A stretch of 64,000 nt of DNA, from assembly GCF_015706575.1 (NCBI RefSeq), contig NW_024037050.1, forward strand, positions 4,650,001 through 4,714,000, read 5' to 3'. Under the pieces are notes generated by a model. The model saw only the letters and a list, made by a program, of their open reading frames with translations, was not told the origin of the DNA and searched no databases. Shown here piece by piece: positions 1-12,105 of the stretch. The stretch comes from Patiria miniata (lineage: Eukaryota > Echinodermata > Asteroidea > Valvatida > Asterinidae). Each line of letters begins with the position of its first letter. Position 1 is the first letter of the stretch. The position numbers and the translations under genes were made by a program.

Positions 1-999
1 CTCAAATTCTTTATCAAATGGCATAATGGTCACTACCTGTGTCTTGTACGGTTGTCATAATCGTGCCGACAAAGTACTGGATGTTGTTGCATTTTTCTCA
101 CATTTTTTACCTTCCATCACGGCTTTGAAGGCTTGCCTACTATACTGCACAGTGTGCTCTACGATCTTTGCCTACTACAATTGCGACGCTGACTTTCCGG
201 TACCAGGATGTAGGCTGGGTCCAACCTCGTCCCCAGTGCTTACTTTATTTCCAACCGCGTTTCCAATAGTAAACCCTGGATAGGAAACTTTCTTCCTGTA
301 TCCTGATTGGATACCGCAATTGGCAAGTAATGGATTTTTATCGTGTACTTGGTGCTATTATTCACAACGTGCAGTACGTGTTTTCGCGATCATTCGTCCA
401 CGCCTTCTCGAAAATACTAATTTCCTTTCCACTTTGCTCATATTAATATGAAATATGATACTGCATGTTGTCTCGATAAGATCGTAACAGTTTGATTTCA
501 AAAATCGTGTCTTCGTAACTCACGCCGTGCTCGCGCTGCTACGAATTGACTCTGTTTTTACCCCAGACACTGCATACAAAAACAAACGCTAATGTGTAAC
601 GCATATCCAGGCACCAGACTGTTCCTCATTTGCATACGTGTTCAAAAATCTTGCACGTGCAAATGATCCAATTAATACCAGGGTGAGAGAGCAGGTAGTG
701 GTGGGCACGTACTGCTCGACACCCTGGGGACGAGGTTGGGCTGGGTCATGAGAGTGCCCTATTCAAATGAACTGTGAAAATGCAAAGCATTGTTCATCAG
801 ACTTGTGACTTGGCATTTGATTTACTTGTGACTTGACTGCAACGGACTCATCTAAAGCTTTATGCCAAACTCAAAGAGTAAGGAAACCTGGGTTATGGAA
901 AGGTAATGGTTTGTTAGCAGGAAGAGGTTTGTCGTAGGAGAAGCCTGAAATGATGATGTATAGTGATTCACTTCTGCATGTTTTCTTCGCCTGAAACAG
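1..999. other. PMT upstream intron sequence
   Basis: No coding exon could be supported here. Short open frames exist on both strands but carry no recognisable domain. The stretch around 780-850 contains repeated words related to ACTTGTGACTTG, like the family D repeats further right. The remainder is unremarkable AT-rich sequence. Confidence 0.5.
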
Positions 1000-1116
1000 T
1001 TGTTGGAAACAGCGGGGTTCATCAACGTGAAGGCGGAGGATCGGAGCTGGCAGTTCATGGAGGTATTGGAGGAAGAGAAGGCCAAAGTGGAGCAGGAGAA
1101 AGAGGAGTTTGTCAAG
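1000..1116 (+). CDS. PMT: Phosphoethanolamine N-methyltransferase, penultimate coding exon (partial gene)
   Basis: This 117-bp exon (39 codons, phase 0 at both ends) follows an acceptor ending ACAG and precedes a GTATGA donor. It encodes the end of the second methyltransferase domain of a phosphoethanolamine N-methyltransferase, the cytosolic SAM-dependent enzyme that methylates phosphoethanolamine stepwise towards phosphocholine. Recognisable stretches are LLETAGFINVKAEDRSWQF and a following acidic/basic helix with EVLEEEKAKVEQEKEEF. Family members share the order AGF-x-x-V-x-AEDR-x-x-QF followed by a charged helix. The reading frame runs straight into the next exon at 2588. Upstream exons, including the SAM-binding motifs, must lie to the left of the window; I see no further exon in 1-999. 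The assignment rests on recognising the C-terminal family signature by eye. Confidence 0.85.
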
Positions 1117-1182
1117 GTATGAAGACAAGGAAGATATAACCTGTGTTGAGTGAAGTGTTATAGCCGAGTCAAACACAAGTCA

Positions 1183-1350
1183 ATCATAGGTCTAATCATC
1201 TTAAGTCTCTTCACAAGTTTAGTCACAAGCAACATGGGGTGACAAATACAAAGGCATGCTTTTGTCACATTCAGTTGAATAGCTTGTAATTTGACTTCAG
1301 ACTAGAGAACTTGTGAGGACTTGTGATTGGCTTGACAACAATGCCTGATT
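1183..1350 (+). repeat. Dispersed repeat family D (CACAAGTCTAGTCAC type), copy 1
   Basis: This diverged copy shares words with 3790-3960 and, inverted, with 15795-15927: CACAAGT(C/T)TAGTCACA, CAAAGG..TGCTTTTGTCA, TTGAATAGCTT and GGACTTGTGAT. The ends are not sharply defined, so class and boundaries are unknown. Confidence 0.55.
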
Positions 1351-1825
1351 GAATATAGCAGAACGGTCACGTGAGTTTTTTTGCAAAAATTAAAGGCCAG
1401 TTCATAGTCAGTGTGAATGCCAAAACGATACTTATTTGATGTCCTCCAAGGCAAAACATTGGTCATGAATCACTCTAGGCAACATTTACTACATTAGGAC
1501 TGTATTTGCAAGTTTTGCAACAAATTTGCAGGAAAATAGTTTACGCCCGGTCACAAAGTCGCATACATCTTTATAATTATCTGGCCTTACTGCAATAGAA
1601 TTGCCTTACTGCCAACAATGCCTGATACTCACACAGGGACACACAGGATTTGTGCAGTCCAGAATAAATAATTCACTGGGGTTTCAGATTTCTGATGGGA
1701 CACAAAGTTCCATGTGCTTGTATTGAATACATAACATTACACTTGTGCAAAACAGCTCCAGTGTGGCACACAAGGCAAGTATGCTGTTGTTCCTGCTCAT
1801 ATGCTTGAAGTATGCACAACTCTAT

Positions 1826-2456
1826 AGTCGTGTTCCCTAACGTGGCGCACTTCGAAGCTTACCCGACTTTCCTCGTGTAGTGTTGCCAAACCTCTTTGTT
1901 GACAAACCTCAAATTCATGCAGTAAAATACTAGCACTTTTACCTTATTAATGCTTGCTATTTAACCTCTGTGAACAAGTTCGATTTCATAAAATTTAATC
2001 CGAAATTCAAAAACGGTGGCGTCCGGAAATGGGGCACAAATTGGCGGAGTGTTCCCTAACGTGGCGCACTTGAATAAATCTCGGAAAATTCCAAATTAAC
2101 ATTTAAGAATTTCTGTAAACTTGATAAATTTTGATAAATAATTACTATCTCTACTTACATACCCAGCCAGGTGTTTGTCAGAAAATTATTTTCTTATTTT
2201 TCGGGGCATTTTCAAAGGGTTCACTTTGCACTTCAAAATAAAATCGGAAAATTACGCCAAAATAAATTTTTCTTCTAACTTAGTGCTACGGGTAAATAAA
2301 CTCACGATTTATGAACGGCAGTGTTAAGAACTTGATGAAATGTCACTTTCTGTGAAATTTCAGCTAAAACTTTTGCTCTAGGTAGGTGCTATGGGCGAAA
2401 AATCAAAGTGCACCACGTTGAGGGCCGCGCCACGTTAGGGTACATCAACAATATTG
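1826..2456 (+). mobile_element. Non-autonomous inverted-repeat element, CCCTAACGTGGCGC family, copy 1
   Basis: A roughly 630-bp element within a PMT intron. Its left end carries TATAGTCGTGTTCCCTAACG and its right end CGTTAGGGTACATCAACA, giving imperfect terminal inverted repeats. The word CCCTAACGTGGCGCAC also recurs internally at about 2052. A second copy in opposite orientation lies at about 56881-57536, with the whole interior alignable. There is no coding capacity, so a MITE is the natural reading; superfamily not determined. Copy 2 has three extra bases beside the left word. Confidence 0.75.
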
Positions 2457-2587
2457 CTTTTGAAAGCAATGGAGAAACCAACAGTGTCATTGCATTGGTG
2501 CCTGGTGCAAAACAGCAATGCCATTGATCGATGAAGTGTCTGCCTGTGGGCACATGGACTGACCAAGATTTGTCTATTTAATTGCAG

Positions 2588-2740
2588 CAATTCAGCGAGG
2601 CTGACTTCCAGTATCTCATCGATGGATGGACCAACAAACTGACCAGGTCCAAGGCGGGAGACCAGAAGTGGGGGCTGTTCACAGCAGAGAAGGCTGGGAC
2701 CTCACAACTCCAGGGAGGTCACTGTAATGAATGCTTGTAG
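2588..2740 (+). CDS. PMT: Phosphoethanolamine N-methyltransferase, terminal coding exon
   Basis: Terminal exon of the same gene: acceptor ATTGCAG, then 50 codons and a TAG stop at 2738-2740. It encodes QFSEADFQYLIDGW, then a basic segment and DQKWGLFTAEK. The pattern acidic-D/E-x-x-x-L-I-x-GW followed by WGLF-x-A-x-K is the usual C-terminus of the enzyme. Here the protein continues about 15 residues beyond that lysine (GTSQLQGGHCNECL), whereas family members commonly end close to it. The extension could be lineage-specific. Joining 1116 to 2588 keeps the frame without adjustment, which supports both splice sites. Regulatory signals are not visible; the poly(A) site was not identified with confidence. 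Confidence 0.88.
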   Translation, partial: QFSEADFQYLIDGWTNKLTRSKAGDQKWGLFTAEKAGTSQLQGGHCNECL

Positions 2741-2969
2741 GGCAACAAGGAAAGTAGACAGGATTTTCACTGGCAGTGTCTTGAGGATCTTGATTAGGTC
2801 GATCCACGATAACAGTATGTATTAGCCCATGTTACTCAGTCTATATTGTGATATTCTAAGATTAGCCTGTGTTCTTCTGCTACACGCACATGTAATGGGG
2901 GGGGGGGAGAAAGCTGAAACCAATGTGACCACAGTGTAGCATTGCATTTGTTTCGTTTGTCAAGTTTGC

Positions 2970-3503
2970 TTAAAGGGAATGTACAACATTTGCTTGTGCT
3001 GCAATATTCAGAGAAAAATGGATTTGGAGGATTAGTATGTAATAGCAAATAATTGTTAAACTGACTTGTTTAACTTTTTGGGCTTGGAAATGCTGGAAAA
3101 CCAAGAAAATCAATCATGTTCTGGTAGTCTGGCTCCCAGACCCCACTAAAGATGAAACAGAGCAATTTATAGACTTTGGGGAATTGTAAGGGCAGGGAAT
3201 CAGTCTAGCAAGCTTGTACTCCTTCACAGGTGTGTCATCAATCGCAAAGAGAATGCAGAATAACTAAATTTGAAAAAAGTTAGGAGCAGTTTTTGAAGAA
3301 TAAAAAAAAAACAGTTTTCTCCAACGCTGGTCGGCCGACCAGCATTGGAAAAATACAAGTTTTCTTGAAAATGTCAGCACACCAGGAGCTACGATTCTAC
3401 AGGATGCTTTAGACCGTCATTCCCTGACAATCCAGCAAGGTATTTCGTGATAATGTGATCATTTTACTTTTTGATGTTTGCAAATGTTGTATCTTCCCTT
3501 TAA
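2970..3503 (-). mobile_element. MITE family A, copy A1
   Basis: Starts TTAAAGGGAATGTACAACAT and ends with the matching inverted repeat AATGTTGTATCTTCCCTTTAA. Internally it carries the palindromic core GGTCGGCCGACC near 3334 and the paired words TGGTTCCCTGACC / GGTCAGGGAACC in diverged form. About 534 bp, in reverse orientation relative to the copies at 39271 and 47966. TTAA at both ends may be the target duplication. No coding capacity. Confidence 0.8.
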
Positions 3504-3789
3504 AGCCAAGCAGCCTTCAGCCTCATGGCGTATGGGATACAAGACACACTACGTTATTCATTGTGCCATCAGGGATGTAGTCCAGTCCATCACAAGTCTT
3601 ATACCCAGCATGATGTTACAGAGGGGTACCCCACCAATCTCCTTTACCCTATACACTCCCTAGACGATTGTTACCTAACACATCCCCCTAGATATCTCAA
3701 AAGAATTCCTGAGATTTTGGTAACAAATAACCAACACAAAAGGGGGCGTTCCCTCTGTCACATATCATGCTACATATGTATAGTCAAGT

Positions 3790-3960
3790 CACCAGTAGAA
3801 CACAATTCCATTCACAAGTCTAGTCACACGAAACAATGGATGAACAATAACAAAGGATTGCCTTTGTCAAAGCTCATTTGAATAGCTTAATTGTGATTTG
3901 CATTCGGACTGGAGGACTTGTGATGGACTTGCAGGGACTTGTGATATCTTGACTATACAT
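3790..3960 (+). repeat. Dispersed repeat family D, copy 2
   Basis: Contains CACAAGTCTAGTCACACGAA, TTGCCTTTGTCAAAGC, TTGAATAGCTTAATTG and repeated GGACTTGTGAT. It aligns with copy 1 at 1183-1350 in the same orientation. Confidence 0.55.
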
Positions 3961-5497
3961 CCCTACACGGTTCCACTCGTGCTAGTGGGATAACCACAAA
4001 ATTATCACCATTTACCCTCTACATAATGCAGCCTGTTGTGTGTAAGCACCCTCATGCAGGAGTTAAGTATAAAGCAATAGGCTAATTTATTCACAAGTCG
4101 GCCATATTAAATTGAAAGCGAGGTAAAATCTTCATTTTTGGAACTTGCGAAGAAAAATGAAAGCATTGACATTAAATTAATACCAGTCTGCTCTGATGGA
4201 TAATTAACAATTTGTGATTAAACGTACCCTAATGTTTTGAGCTATGTTTACAAAAGAAAAGAAAGGGAGACTTGGAATACATAGTCTGGCACCATGCGAT
4301 TCAACAGTTTACAATTTATAAAATACCTTCAGGGAACACGATCAAAAATGGCATCCTTTTGAATAAAGTATATATCGCAGTGATGGAACATCTGCAGTGA
4401 TACGAACCAAACACAACCATGTATACTGAATCTACATAATATCAAGTCCGAAGAGGACAAGATCAAGGCCTGATATATGTTGTCTTTAGCAAAAACTTCT
4501 TCAGAGATCAAATCATGATACACGCTTCCAAATACATTTTTGTTTGTGTAGTATTGCATGTAAATGTAAAAACCATGATTTATTTTAGGACATTTAAGTA
4601 AAATTTTGACCATGAATGTTAAACATGTTGTCTCTTTTGAGGCCAGTAAAAAAAATTAAAAATTATGAGGAATCACCTGAATATGTTGTAACCATATACC
4701 TTATAAATCAATTGGCCTCACACATTTGGATAAAGTTGTAACCAAACACTAATTATTTGTATCTTCTTGATCGGATTATATGAAAATCAAGGGAACACTT
4801 TGAATTTAACATTCATTTTCATGGTTATCAATTGTATTTTACTCCACCTTTTGTTATGCAGTGAGTACCTCCATGTTTTGTGTGTAATTTACATTTAAAA
4901 ATACACCAATTTAAACTTATTAAATCCCGAATCACCAATTTGCCAAAAGAGAAATGTAAGAGAAACAATTCTTATCATGATCTTTCTGCTATTTTTATTC
5001 ATTTAATTCAGAAAATGTAACCTGGCAAGTGTAAATTTTGAGATAGCGAGACAAAATTTTGAAAAACATTTGAGTGATTAAAGTTCAATGCATTAGCATT
5101 CCAATAAATACGATGTTTTCCAAAAAGTTTTATTTGTTTGTTGCTATTCTGTAAATTTGTTAACAAGGGTTGTGCCCCCCCCCCAACAAAAAAATGCTTC
5201 TTTTATCAGAGCTAGTTTTGTGAAAGGTAAGACAATCTTGAGTACAGCAAGAAAGGAATATTCTTGAAGAAATGTGACTTTATTAGCCGTATAGGAAAAA
5301 AGCAACGTACCAAATTTTTATATAAAATTTACCTGGATTAAAAATCATACTGGTACTAAACAACCCATGAAATTATTCCATCTGGCTAGCCGTCATTCAA
5401 AAAGAAATCAAGAAATGTAGGTAATTTCCAATGATCAGTCCACTGACTGATTTTTTTCGAAATAACGAGTGCTGTTGAGAAAATCACGTTTCGTGAT

Positions 5498-5879
5498 TAA
5501 GGCCAAAAAAAAAAAAAAAAAATTGGTCTCTGGTCAGACCAAAGTTCCGGAATTGATGCGGCGACGCAGCTTTTTATCTTTCTTTTTCCTTCTTCAAGCT
5601 TGGATTGTACAGACAAGCTGGGGTACTATTTTGCTTTTTTGGTGTCCTCATGTACATTGGTGTCCTCCATAATTTGCCTTGGTGCTTTCGATCATTTGCC
5701 TTGGTGCAATTTCCCATTCCTTGGTGCTCTTTGGTAACAAAAATTGAGGAAGTGCGGCAATAGAGGGCGCTGTTGGAGCTACCGCGGAACATTTTGAAAA
5801 AAAAAGAAGATTGACGCGCATGATTAAAATCGATGCGCGCGCTGACCAGAGACCGACTTATTTTTTTTTTTTGGCCTAA
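5498..5879 (+). mobile_element. Inverted-repeat element with A-rich termini
   Basis: The left end TTAAGGCC-polyA-TTGGTCTCTGGTCAG is matched by the inverted right end CTGACCAGAGACCGAC-polyT-GGCCTAA. The 380-bp interior includes a short direct repeat of TTTGCCTTGGTGC at about 5680-5730. There is no coding capacity; the open frames across it are driven by the poly-A tract. Confidence 0.7.
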
Positions 5880-6359
5880 AAGGTGGTGAATGCTTTTTCA
5901 CAGTTTTTTTCACAAAATGTGTAATATGAGCTGAAACTTCAACAGGTTAGGCTTTGAACATTCTTCTTTGGATTTTGAGTGGTGTGATAATCTGTGATTA
6001 TTGGAAATGAATTTATGAATGATTGAAATTGAATATGTCTGGCATATTTTTTCAGAACCACAAACAATTGAGAATTGGACTTCTGAGTTTTGGTAACCAT
6101 TAAATGTCTTGAAAGTGGTGCTGGCTGTTGGTAGTGACGTTTTTTGAGGGGAGGGGAGGGGATAGTGGCGTTCGCAGGGGGGGGGGGGACCAGGACACAG
6201 TACCTAGCATAATTAAAACAAAAATCCAATTCATTCTCACATATTCAGAAAGAAGAGGTGGAAGGTGAGACAACAGATAATAAAAATAACATGATCGAAT
6301 TTTTTAGGGCACAAACATGAAGTACCAGTACCAAATTTGACTAATTGATCTGAATAATA

Positions 6360-6466
6360 ATGACGTCACGCTTTGTTTACATGTGCACTTTCTCATGGGA
6401 CATTGGTAGCTCTCGTCCCTACCTGGCTCCCACAGGAGAGCGCACATGTAAACACAGCATGACGTC
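6360..6466. repeat. 107-bp palindromic element
   Basis: Arms TGACGTCACGCTTTGTTTAC and GTAAACACAGCATGACGTC pair imperfectly around a short loop, extending through the ACATGTGC / GCACATGT words. This is probably a very short foldback element. Confidence 0.65.
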
Positions 6467-7443
6467 CTTATATCTCAAGTCCACTTAGAAGAAATACTAA
6501 AATGGTATCACGCTATAGCATGTATGCTGCCCATCTTATTCAATTTAGAGCGCATGTGAATTAGACAAACACATTTAATTGGCAAAGGAGCATGGAGTAC
6601 ATGTGGAACATGGTACAATCTTCATGATGTCTTGTGTTTTGTAGTCACCAGCTCAGTTTATTATCTACTCATACACACATTTTGCACAGTAATCCTACTG
6701 CCAGATTGACACATTTTGCTACAACCTGCCACACCAACTTTTCACATTTCACACTTACACTGGAAGAGCTTGGTTAAGATTTAAGCCTGGTTCATACTTC
6801 AACTGGCCAGTCCATGGAGCTAAGCCAGGACAATATCTGGTTACCAGCCAACATGGCACAGGATGTATGTCTTGTGACTGGTTCTCGGGTGAGATTTGCT
6901 TAGCACAAAGATTTGGCTTAGCACCTTCAACCTTGGGCCGTGAATGCCAATAAGGCAATGACAAGGCAAGCATCCAAACGATCAGAACTTTCAAAAAATG
7001 AGCTTCAACATAGCCAGTGTTTCCTTTCAAATGCTAAGTAATGTCTTTTTCCAAATATGAACAGGGCTTAATTAATGTGTCTTTGATTTGCATAGATTAA
7101 GACTACTTTTTTTACGAAGCTTGACAGGTCTAGGTAACTTTTAGAAAAAAAATGCACACTTATTACTGCTTACCATTTTTGTTGGTGAAACCTGATGCTG
7201 ATAAGTTTTCTGTGTAAAAATATTGAACAGAACAAGCCAGCTGTTTTGTGTACATTTTGGATTTCCTATTTAGTTATAGCTACACATACAGAAAATAACA
7301 TTTACCCAAAATACACAATGCTGGGTTACGGGTTTGTTGATGTCATGTTTTAAAGCGGCACACTGTATTAACAAGAAGGATTATTTGGTGATATTTTGGG
7401 AAAAGATATGATAATTTAATGTACCTGGCATTAGATTAAGGGG

Positions 7444-7746
7444 GTCCGCTCATAAGTCCGACGCCTCATAGGTCCGACGCCTCATAAGTCCGAAATTTCG
7501 GACTTATGAGGCGTCGGACTTATGAGGCATAAACTTTATTTATTCCGCCTCATAGGTCCGACGCCGCACAAGTCCGACGCCTCATAGCTCCGATGTCTCA
7601 AAAATCCGAAAAAGCATTCGTCCATTGTCGGACTTATGAGGCAACGGACTTATGAGGCATCGGACCTATGAGGCGGAATGTTTGCCTCATAAGTCCGACA
7701 CCTCATCTTCGTCTGAAATTTCAGACTTATGAGGCGTCAAACTTAG
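7444..7746. repeat. Field of CCTCATAAGTCCGAC words in alternating orientation
   Basis: Roughly 300 bp made almost entirely of the word (G)CCTCATAAGTCCGACG and its reverse complement, over a dozen copies with point variants (AAGTCC, AGGTCC, AGCTCC). Direct and inverted copies alternate. Positions 7472-7519 form a perfect 48-bp palindrome centred on AAATTT. There is no open frame of interest and no match to the flanks. Confidence 0.85.
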
Positions 7747-9395
7747 ATATTGCCCCAGATCAAGAACTGCTCAGGCAACAAAAATTACTTTGGTTGCTTG
7801 ATTAATAATGTGGGGAATACCTTTGTTTTCATGATTTTCAGACATAAGGTTCAATGAATACTTGTCATGAATATTTATTATTTTTTAAAGTGTAAAATTG
7901 CAATCTACATTATAATAGCTTTTGAAAAAATCTCATTCGAGCTCAAAATAAGTAGTAACTTCAAATGAAATTTTGAGAACAAAAAGAAAGAACAGAGAAT
8001 GAGAAAACAAAGGGAAATAGGTCACAAAAATGTAAACATTTCTTTTTATCACTACACAAAACCAATCTAATTATTTAATTTTAAAGTATCTACTAATCGA
8101 GCCTCTACTAAATACTTTCCCCCCCGATGTTTATCACCTGGTTGGAATATCCAATGTGGGAGACAGGAGTGATTTGAGACATTTTTGCATCTGATGTCGC
8201 ATCTGAGGGCAGCGATACAGATTAGTAGTCATACTTTCATTGTCACTGAATTTGAATATCAAAAACTCTCCTCACTGAGGGCGCACCACGCAACGGGTCT
8301 ATGGATGTAGCACTTATAATCCACACACACAAACACACACGTTTGTTTTACATACGCTATGTGGACATTCCTTTGTTTTAATGTAGTTAAGAAAACTCGG
8401 TACAAAAAATAACTTTACTTAAACTGTGAAAACTCTTTCAACCCCAATTTTTTTCTATGATTCCGTTTAGTGTTTCTCTTCATTTTACCACGGATAAACC
8501 TAACCCAAAAATGCCTCTAAACCCGTTTTTCCAGAGAGGGCAAAACGTTATGTGGACACGGCTTAGTCCACATAACGTCAACACAACCTGCATTATGTGG
8601 ACATCTTTTGTTCACAAGTCCACATAGTGAATGTAAGACAAACTCACAAAAAACAAGACTGTCAACAATGGCACTAAACATCCACACAAAACAAACAAGG
8701 GATACAGAACTGAACAGGGAGGCAAAAACCTTACTTGACCCAGGTTGACCCTTGACCTTCAGGTCAAGTGAGGTCATGGATTGGGTTGCTGTTCCGATTT
8801 ACAATTTGGAAGGGGAGGTCTTGTCTTGTCTGTGTTTCCAATGGGTTCCTGTACCCCTACACAAGAGAGAAGAAAAGAGAAAGAACAAAAACCAAAAATT
8901 CACTCCACAAGGAAACCTGGGGTTAGGAAAGCTCAAACATTTCAACATCAGGATTATTTTATTCAGATGTCTGTCAGGATAATTCTACAAGAATATCGTT
9001 GAAGCGCAGGAGGCTTCATTTCCAAAATAAACAATCTTTTTTTATAACTGTTGGTTGATTATGTACACTTGTAGTTGAAACATTACAATTTAAAATGAGC
9101 GACATAGTTACCCTAAACACACCAAATTTGCCACTTTAGTACTGCTGGTATAGAGAATAACAGCTTGATTTTTTTTCAGCAACTTTGATGATCAAGCAGT
9201 TTGAATTCAAGAAAATTATTATAAACTGTTAAAAGTTTTTCAAAATGTCCATTAATTGATATGATAAAATTACCTTTACATGCAGGGTGGTCTAAAAAAA
9301 CTTTTACACTTTTTTCAGACACAGATTGCTTGGAATTGGGGAGACTTGTTAAAACTGTTTAGAAGATAGTCCCAAACTACAGCACTTTCATGGTA

Positions 9396-9802
9396 CAGTG
9401 GAACGCCGCTATACCGAACACCGCTATACCGAACATTCGGCTATACCGAACATCATCCTTGGCTCCCGGTTTTAGAGTACAAAACGTACCGAACATAGTT
9501 GTTGAAAAAAGTCTAACAGATTAACAAACAAATCTACCGGTTGTACATGTATTAAACACTATTTGGGCCACTTTTAATTCCCGAACATCAAACGACCCAT
9601 AGTTACATCCTGTTTGAATGTTGAAGAGCGATAGATGGCTATTATTTCCCCAAGGACTAGAAGGGAAAACCACTATTTAGAAATGCCCGTTCACTATTGG
9701 TCAAAAGAGGGTACCGGCGGTTCAAAATCGCTATACCGAACGATCGTTATTACGAACACTTTTAGTGGATCCAACGAAGTTTGTTATAGCGGCGTTCCAC
9801 TG
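9396..9802 (+). mobile_element. MITE with CAGTGGAACGCCGCTATA termini and TA target duplication
   Basis: The left end CAGTGGAACGCCGCTATACC is preceded by TA (9394-9395); the right end GGTATAGCGGCG-like arm ends GGCGTTCCACTG followed by TA (9803-9804). The word CGCTATACCGAACA repeats three times after the left end and again near 9732. The CAGT start with TA duplication is typical of pogo/Tigger-like relatives of Tc1/mariner. The transposase is absent. Confidence 0.8.
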
Positions 9803-10896
9803 TATAGGGTGAAAACAGCGCTGAAAATAAAGTCTAAATTGAGAAATGGTGATGGTTTAAAGAAAAATGGTCAAAAGCCAGTTTGTCTGCATGCAATTCC
9901 ATGATATATGGTCAACACAATAGCACTGTGCGCACAAAGAACTGCAATAATGTTATCAGGTCCAGATGTGGGCAAATAAATTTTTGATCATTTTTCTGTA
10001 AATAGCCGCTTTTTCTTACTTTGAGCTTTATTTTCAATGCTGTTTCCAAATTCCACCATATACCACCAAGATCTTGTAGTTAAGGAATATCTTAAAACAA
10101 TTTCAACATGTCTCTTCAATTTTGAGAAATCTGCCTCTGCAAAAGTGCGAACTTTTTTTTGGACCTCCCTGTATTAGACATCCTGGAGTTTAATTTGGTA
10201 CTGAAATACATGGTTACATCTTTCACAACTTTCAATTTGTATGTGATCTAAATGCAAAATCAATATTTGCAATAAACCATTTGTGAATTAAATTCGAGTA
10301 ACATCTGGTACTGGCACCCTGACTTGCTCGAATGCTTGACACATTTTAACTTTGCATTCTCCAGACCAAAGAGACTGTTGCTATATCACGTGATTCGGGG
10401 CGAGCCTTACGCTAGCAACCCCCAGCTTCGGCATGGTCTGGTGTCTTTGTGCCATTCTCACCCATTGTGAACACTGTATTGATGCTGAGCGTCTCTTACC
10501 TAACTAGAACTTGCCCCAAATCATGGATACAGCAGCAGTGTTTTTGGTCTGGAGAATTCAAAGTTAAAATGTGCCAAACAGTACGAGCGAGTCAGTGTAC
10601 CAGATGTTATTCAAATTTAACTTGCAAAGGGTTTAGGTTATTCGCAAATGCTTATTACACAAGATCACACGGTTGTTTTGACTAGTATTAACTACTGACA
10701 GTAGGATCTCACATCGTGCCTTGGCAAATTATCACACACACTGTGTCTCTACACCCATTTTATCTTACATTTTATTTTCAGTTAATAAACAAGGAAACTC
10801 CCTGTTTTTTTAATATCTTTGAACCAATGGGAAAAAAGGATTTCATGACAGTTTCATGACAGATGAAATTTGAAGGTTTGCATGGTGGAAAGATAC

Positions 10897-11148
10897 TAAG
10901 ACAAGATAAGTTTGCAGTAGCACCATGTGAATAAATCTCTTTTGTGAGTATGTGTGGTTCTGAAAAGAACCGGAGGGACTCAATGTTTCGAACAGTATGC
11001 TCTGCCCGTCGTCAGGAGAATGAGGGATTCCAACGATGATGCGATGTTATGAGGATGGGTGCAGTGAGGCGTGAGAAGGATGCAAACTCACACATACTCA
11101 CAAAAGAGATTTATTCACATGGTGCCACCACAAACTTATCTTGTCTTA
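10897..11148. mobile_element. 252-bp element with ~60-bp terminal inverted repeats
   Basis: Left arm TAAGACAAGATAAGTTTG...CACCATGTGAATAAATCTC...GAGTATGTGTG is mirrored on the right as CACACATACTC...GAGATTTATTCACATGGTG...CAAACTTATCTTGTCTTA. The interior carries the two-hairpin module on the - strand (10955-11015). Confidence 0.8.
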
Positions 11149-11773
11149 ATTTCATGACAACGTACATTGCAATGTCGAATTCCATGTGTTCATATACATG
11201 ATGAGGGAAAGGTTATTATCCCAAACTCCGGAGGCGTTTCTTTACAAGGAATCTTCTGGCAACCTCCAAAATCCACAACAGTCCTTTTTGTACCTCAAAG
11301 AAATAGCAGTTGGGGTCTACAGTCCATTTGCAATGTAATCTGAAGGTAATTACCAATATTCCTGGCGCTTTCAGGTAAATGTTATTAATATTTAGAATTC
11401 AATCTTCAGTTGGCTTTACTTCTCAATTTAGAAACACTTATACTTAAAGGAGGGTACACAAGCACATTCTCAATACAAATAAATCTTGGAAGAAAACAAG
11501 TCACAAACTGGATTGACTGTGGTGTCTTGCGATTTTACTCGATGTTTATACACAAGTGCACTTAAGGTTTCAATTGTAATGTGTACATGTATTAATCAAA
11601 ATGTACAAGCCGTTAAATCAAATCAAACAACACAAAAACCCAAACAAAACACAACAAAGCACAACATCCAATCAATATTAAAACTCCACATAAATCACAG
11701 TGCACTCAAAATATTGTTATTTTCTACATATCTGTGTATTTCTTAATTTTTCATATCCACTGCCTTATCTTAA

Positions 11774-12105
11774 GACCTTTTCACACTATAGTCCCGCCTA
11801 CCCATGTTGAAATCAACGTGTGTTCACAGTAAGCGAAATCGGGTTCAATCAAACGTGGGTAGGCAAGGCTTACTGTTCACACCAACACTGAGTTGAACAC
11901 AGGTCCAAAGTAGATTTTGCAGTTTCTACCTGGGTAGAGCCTCTCAGTCTGACCCCTGGTCCTGGCTAGGGAGGGATTTAACCTAGGTAGAGTACTGGAC
12001 CCATGTGGAAGCCGTGTTAGATTCTTGCTACTGTGTAAATGGTTCCAAACTTTTTGTGTTGGACCCACGTCCAACACAGAATTTGGATAGTGTGAAAGGC
12101 CCTTT
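11774..12105. mobile_element. MITE with CCTTTTCACACTAT termini
   Basis: Left ACCTTTTCACACTATAGTCC and right GGATAGTGTGAAAGGCCC form short terminal inverted repeats around a 330-bp interior. The class is not determined. Confidence 0.6.

Larger units (their letters stand above)
1117..2587 (+). other. Last intron of PMT, with a MITE insertion
   Basis: GT..AG intron of 1471 bp between the two PMT exons. It holds a family D repeat (about 1183-1350) and one copy of the CCCTAACGTGGCGC element (about 1826-2456). Nothing else is recognisable. Confidence 0.8.

Noticed and set aside
7444..7746. CRISPR-like array
   Set aside because: Words alternate in orientation, spacers are not unique or of fixed length, and the context is an animal genome.
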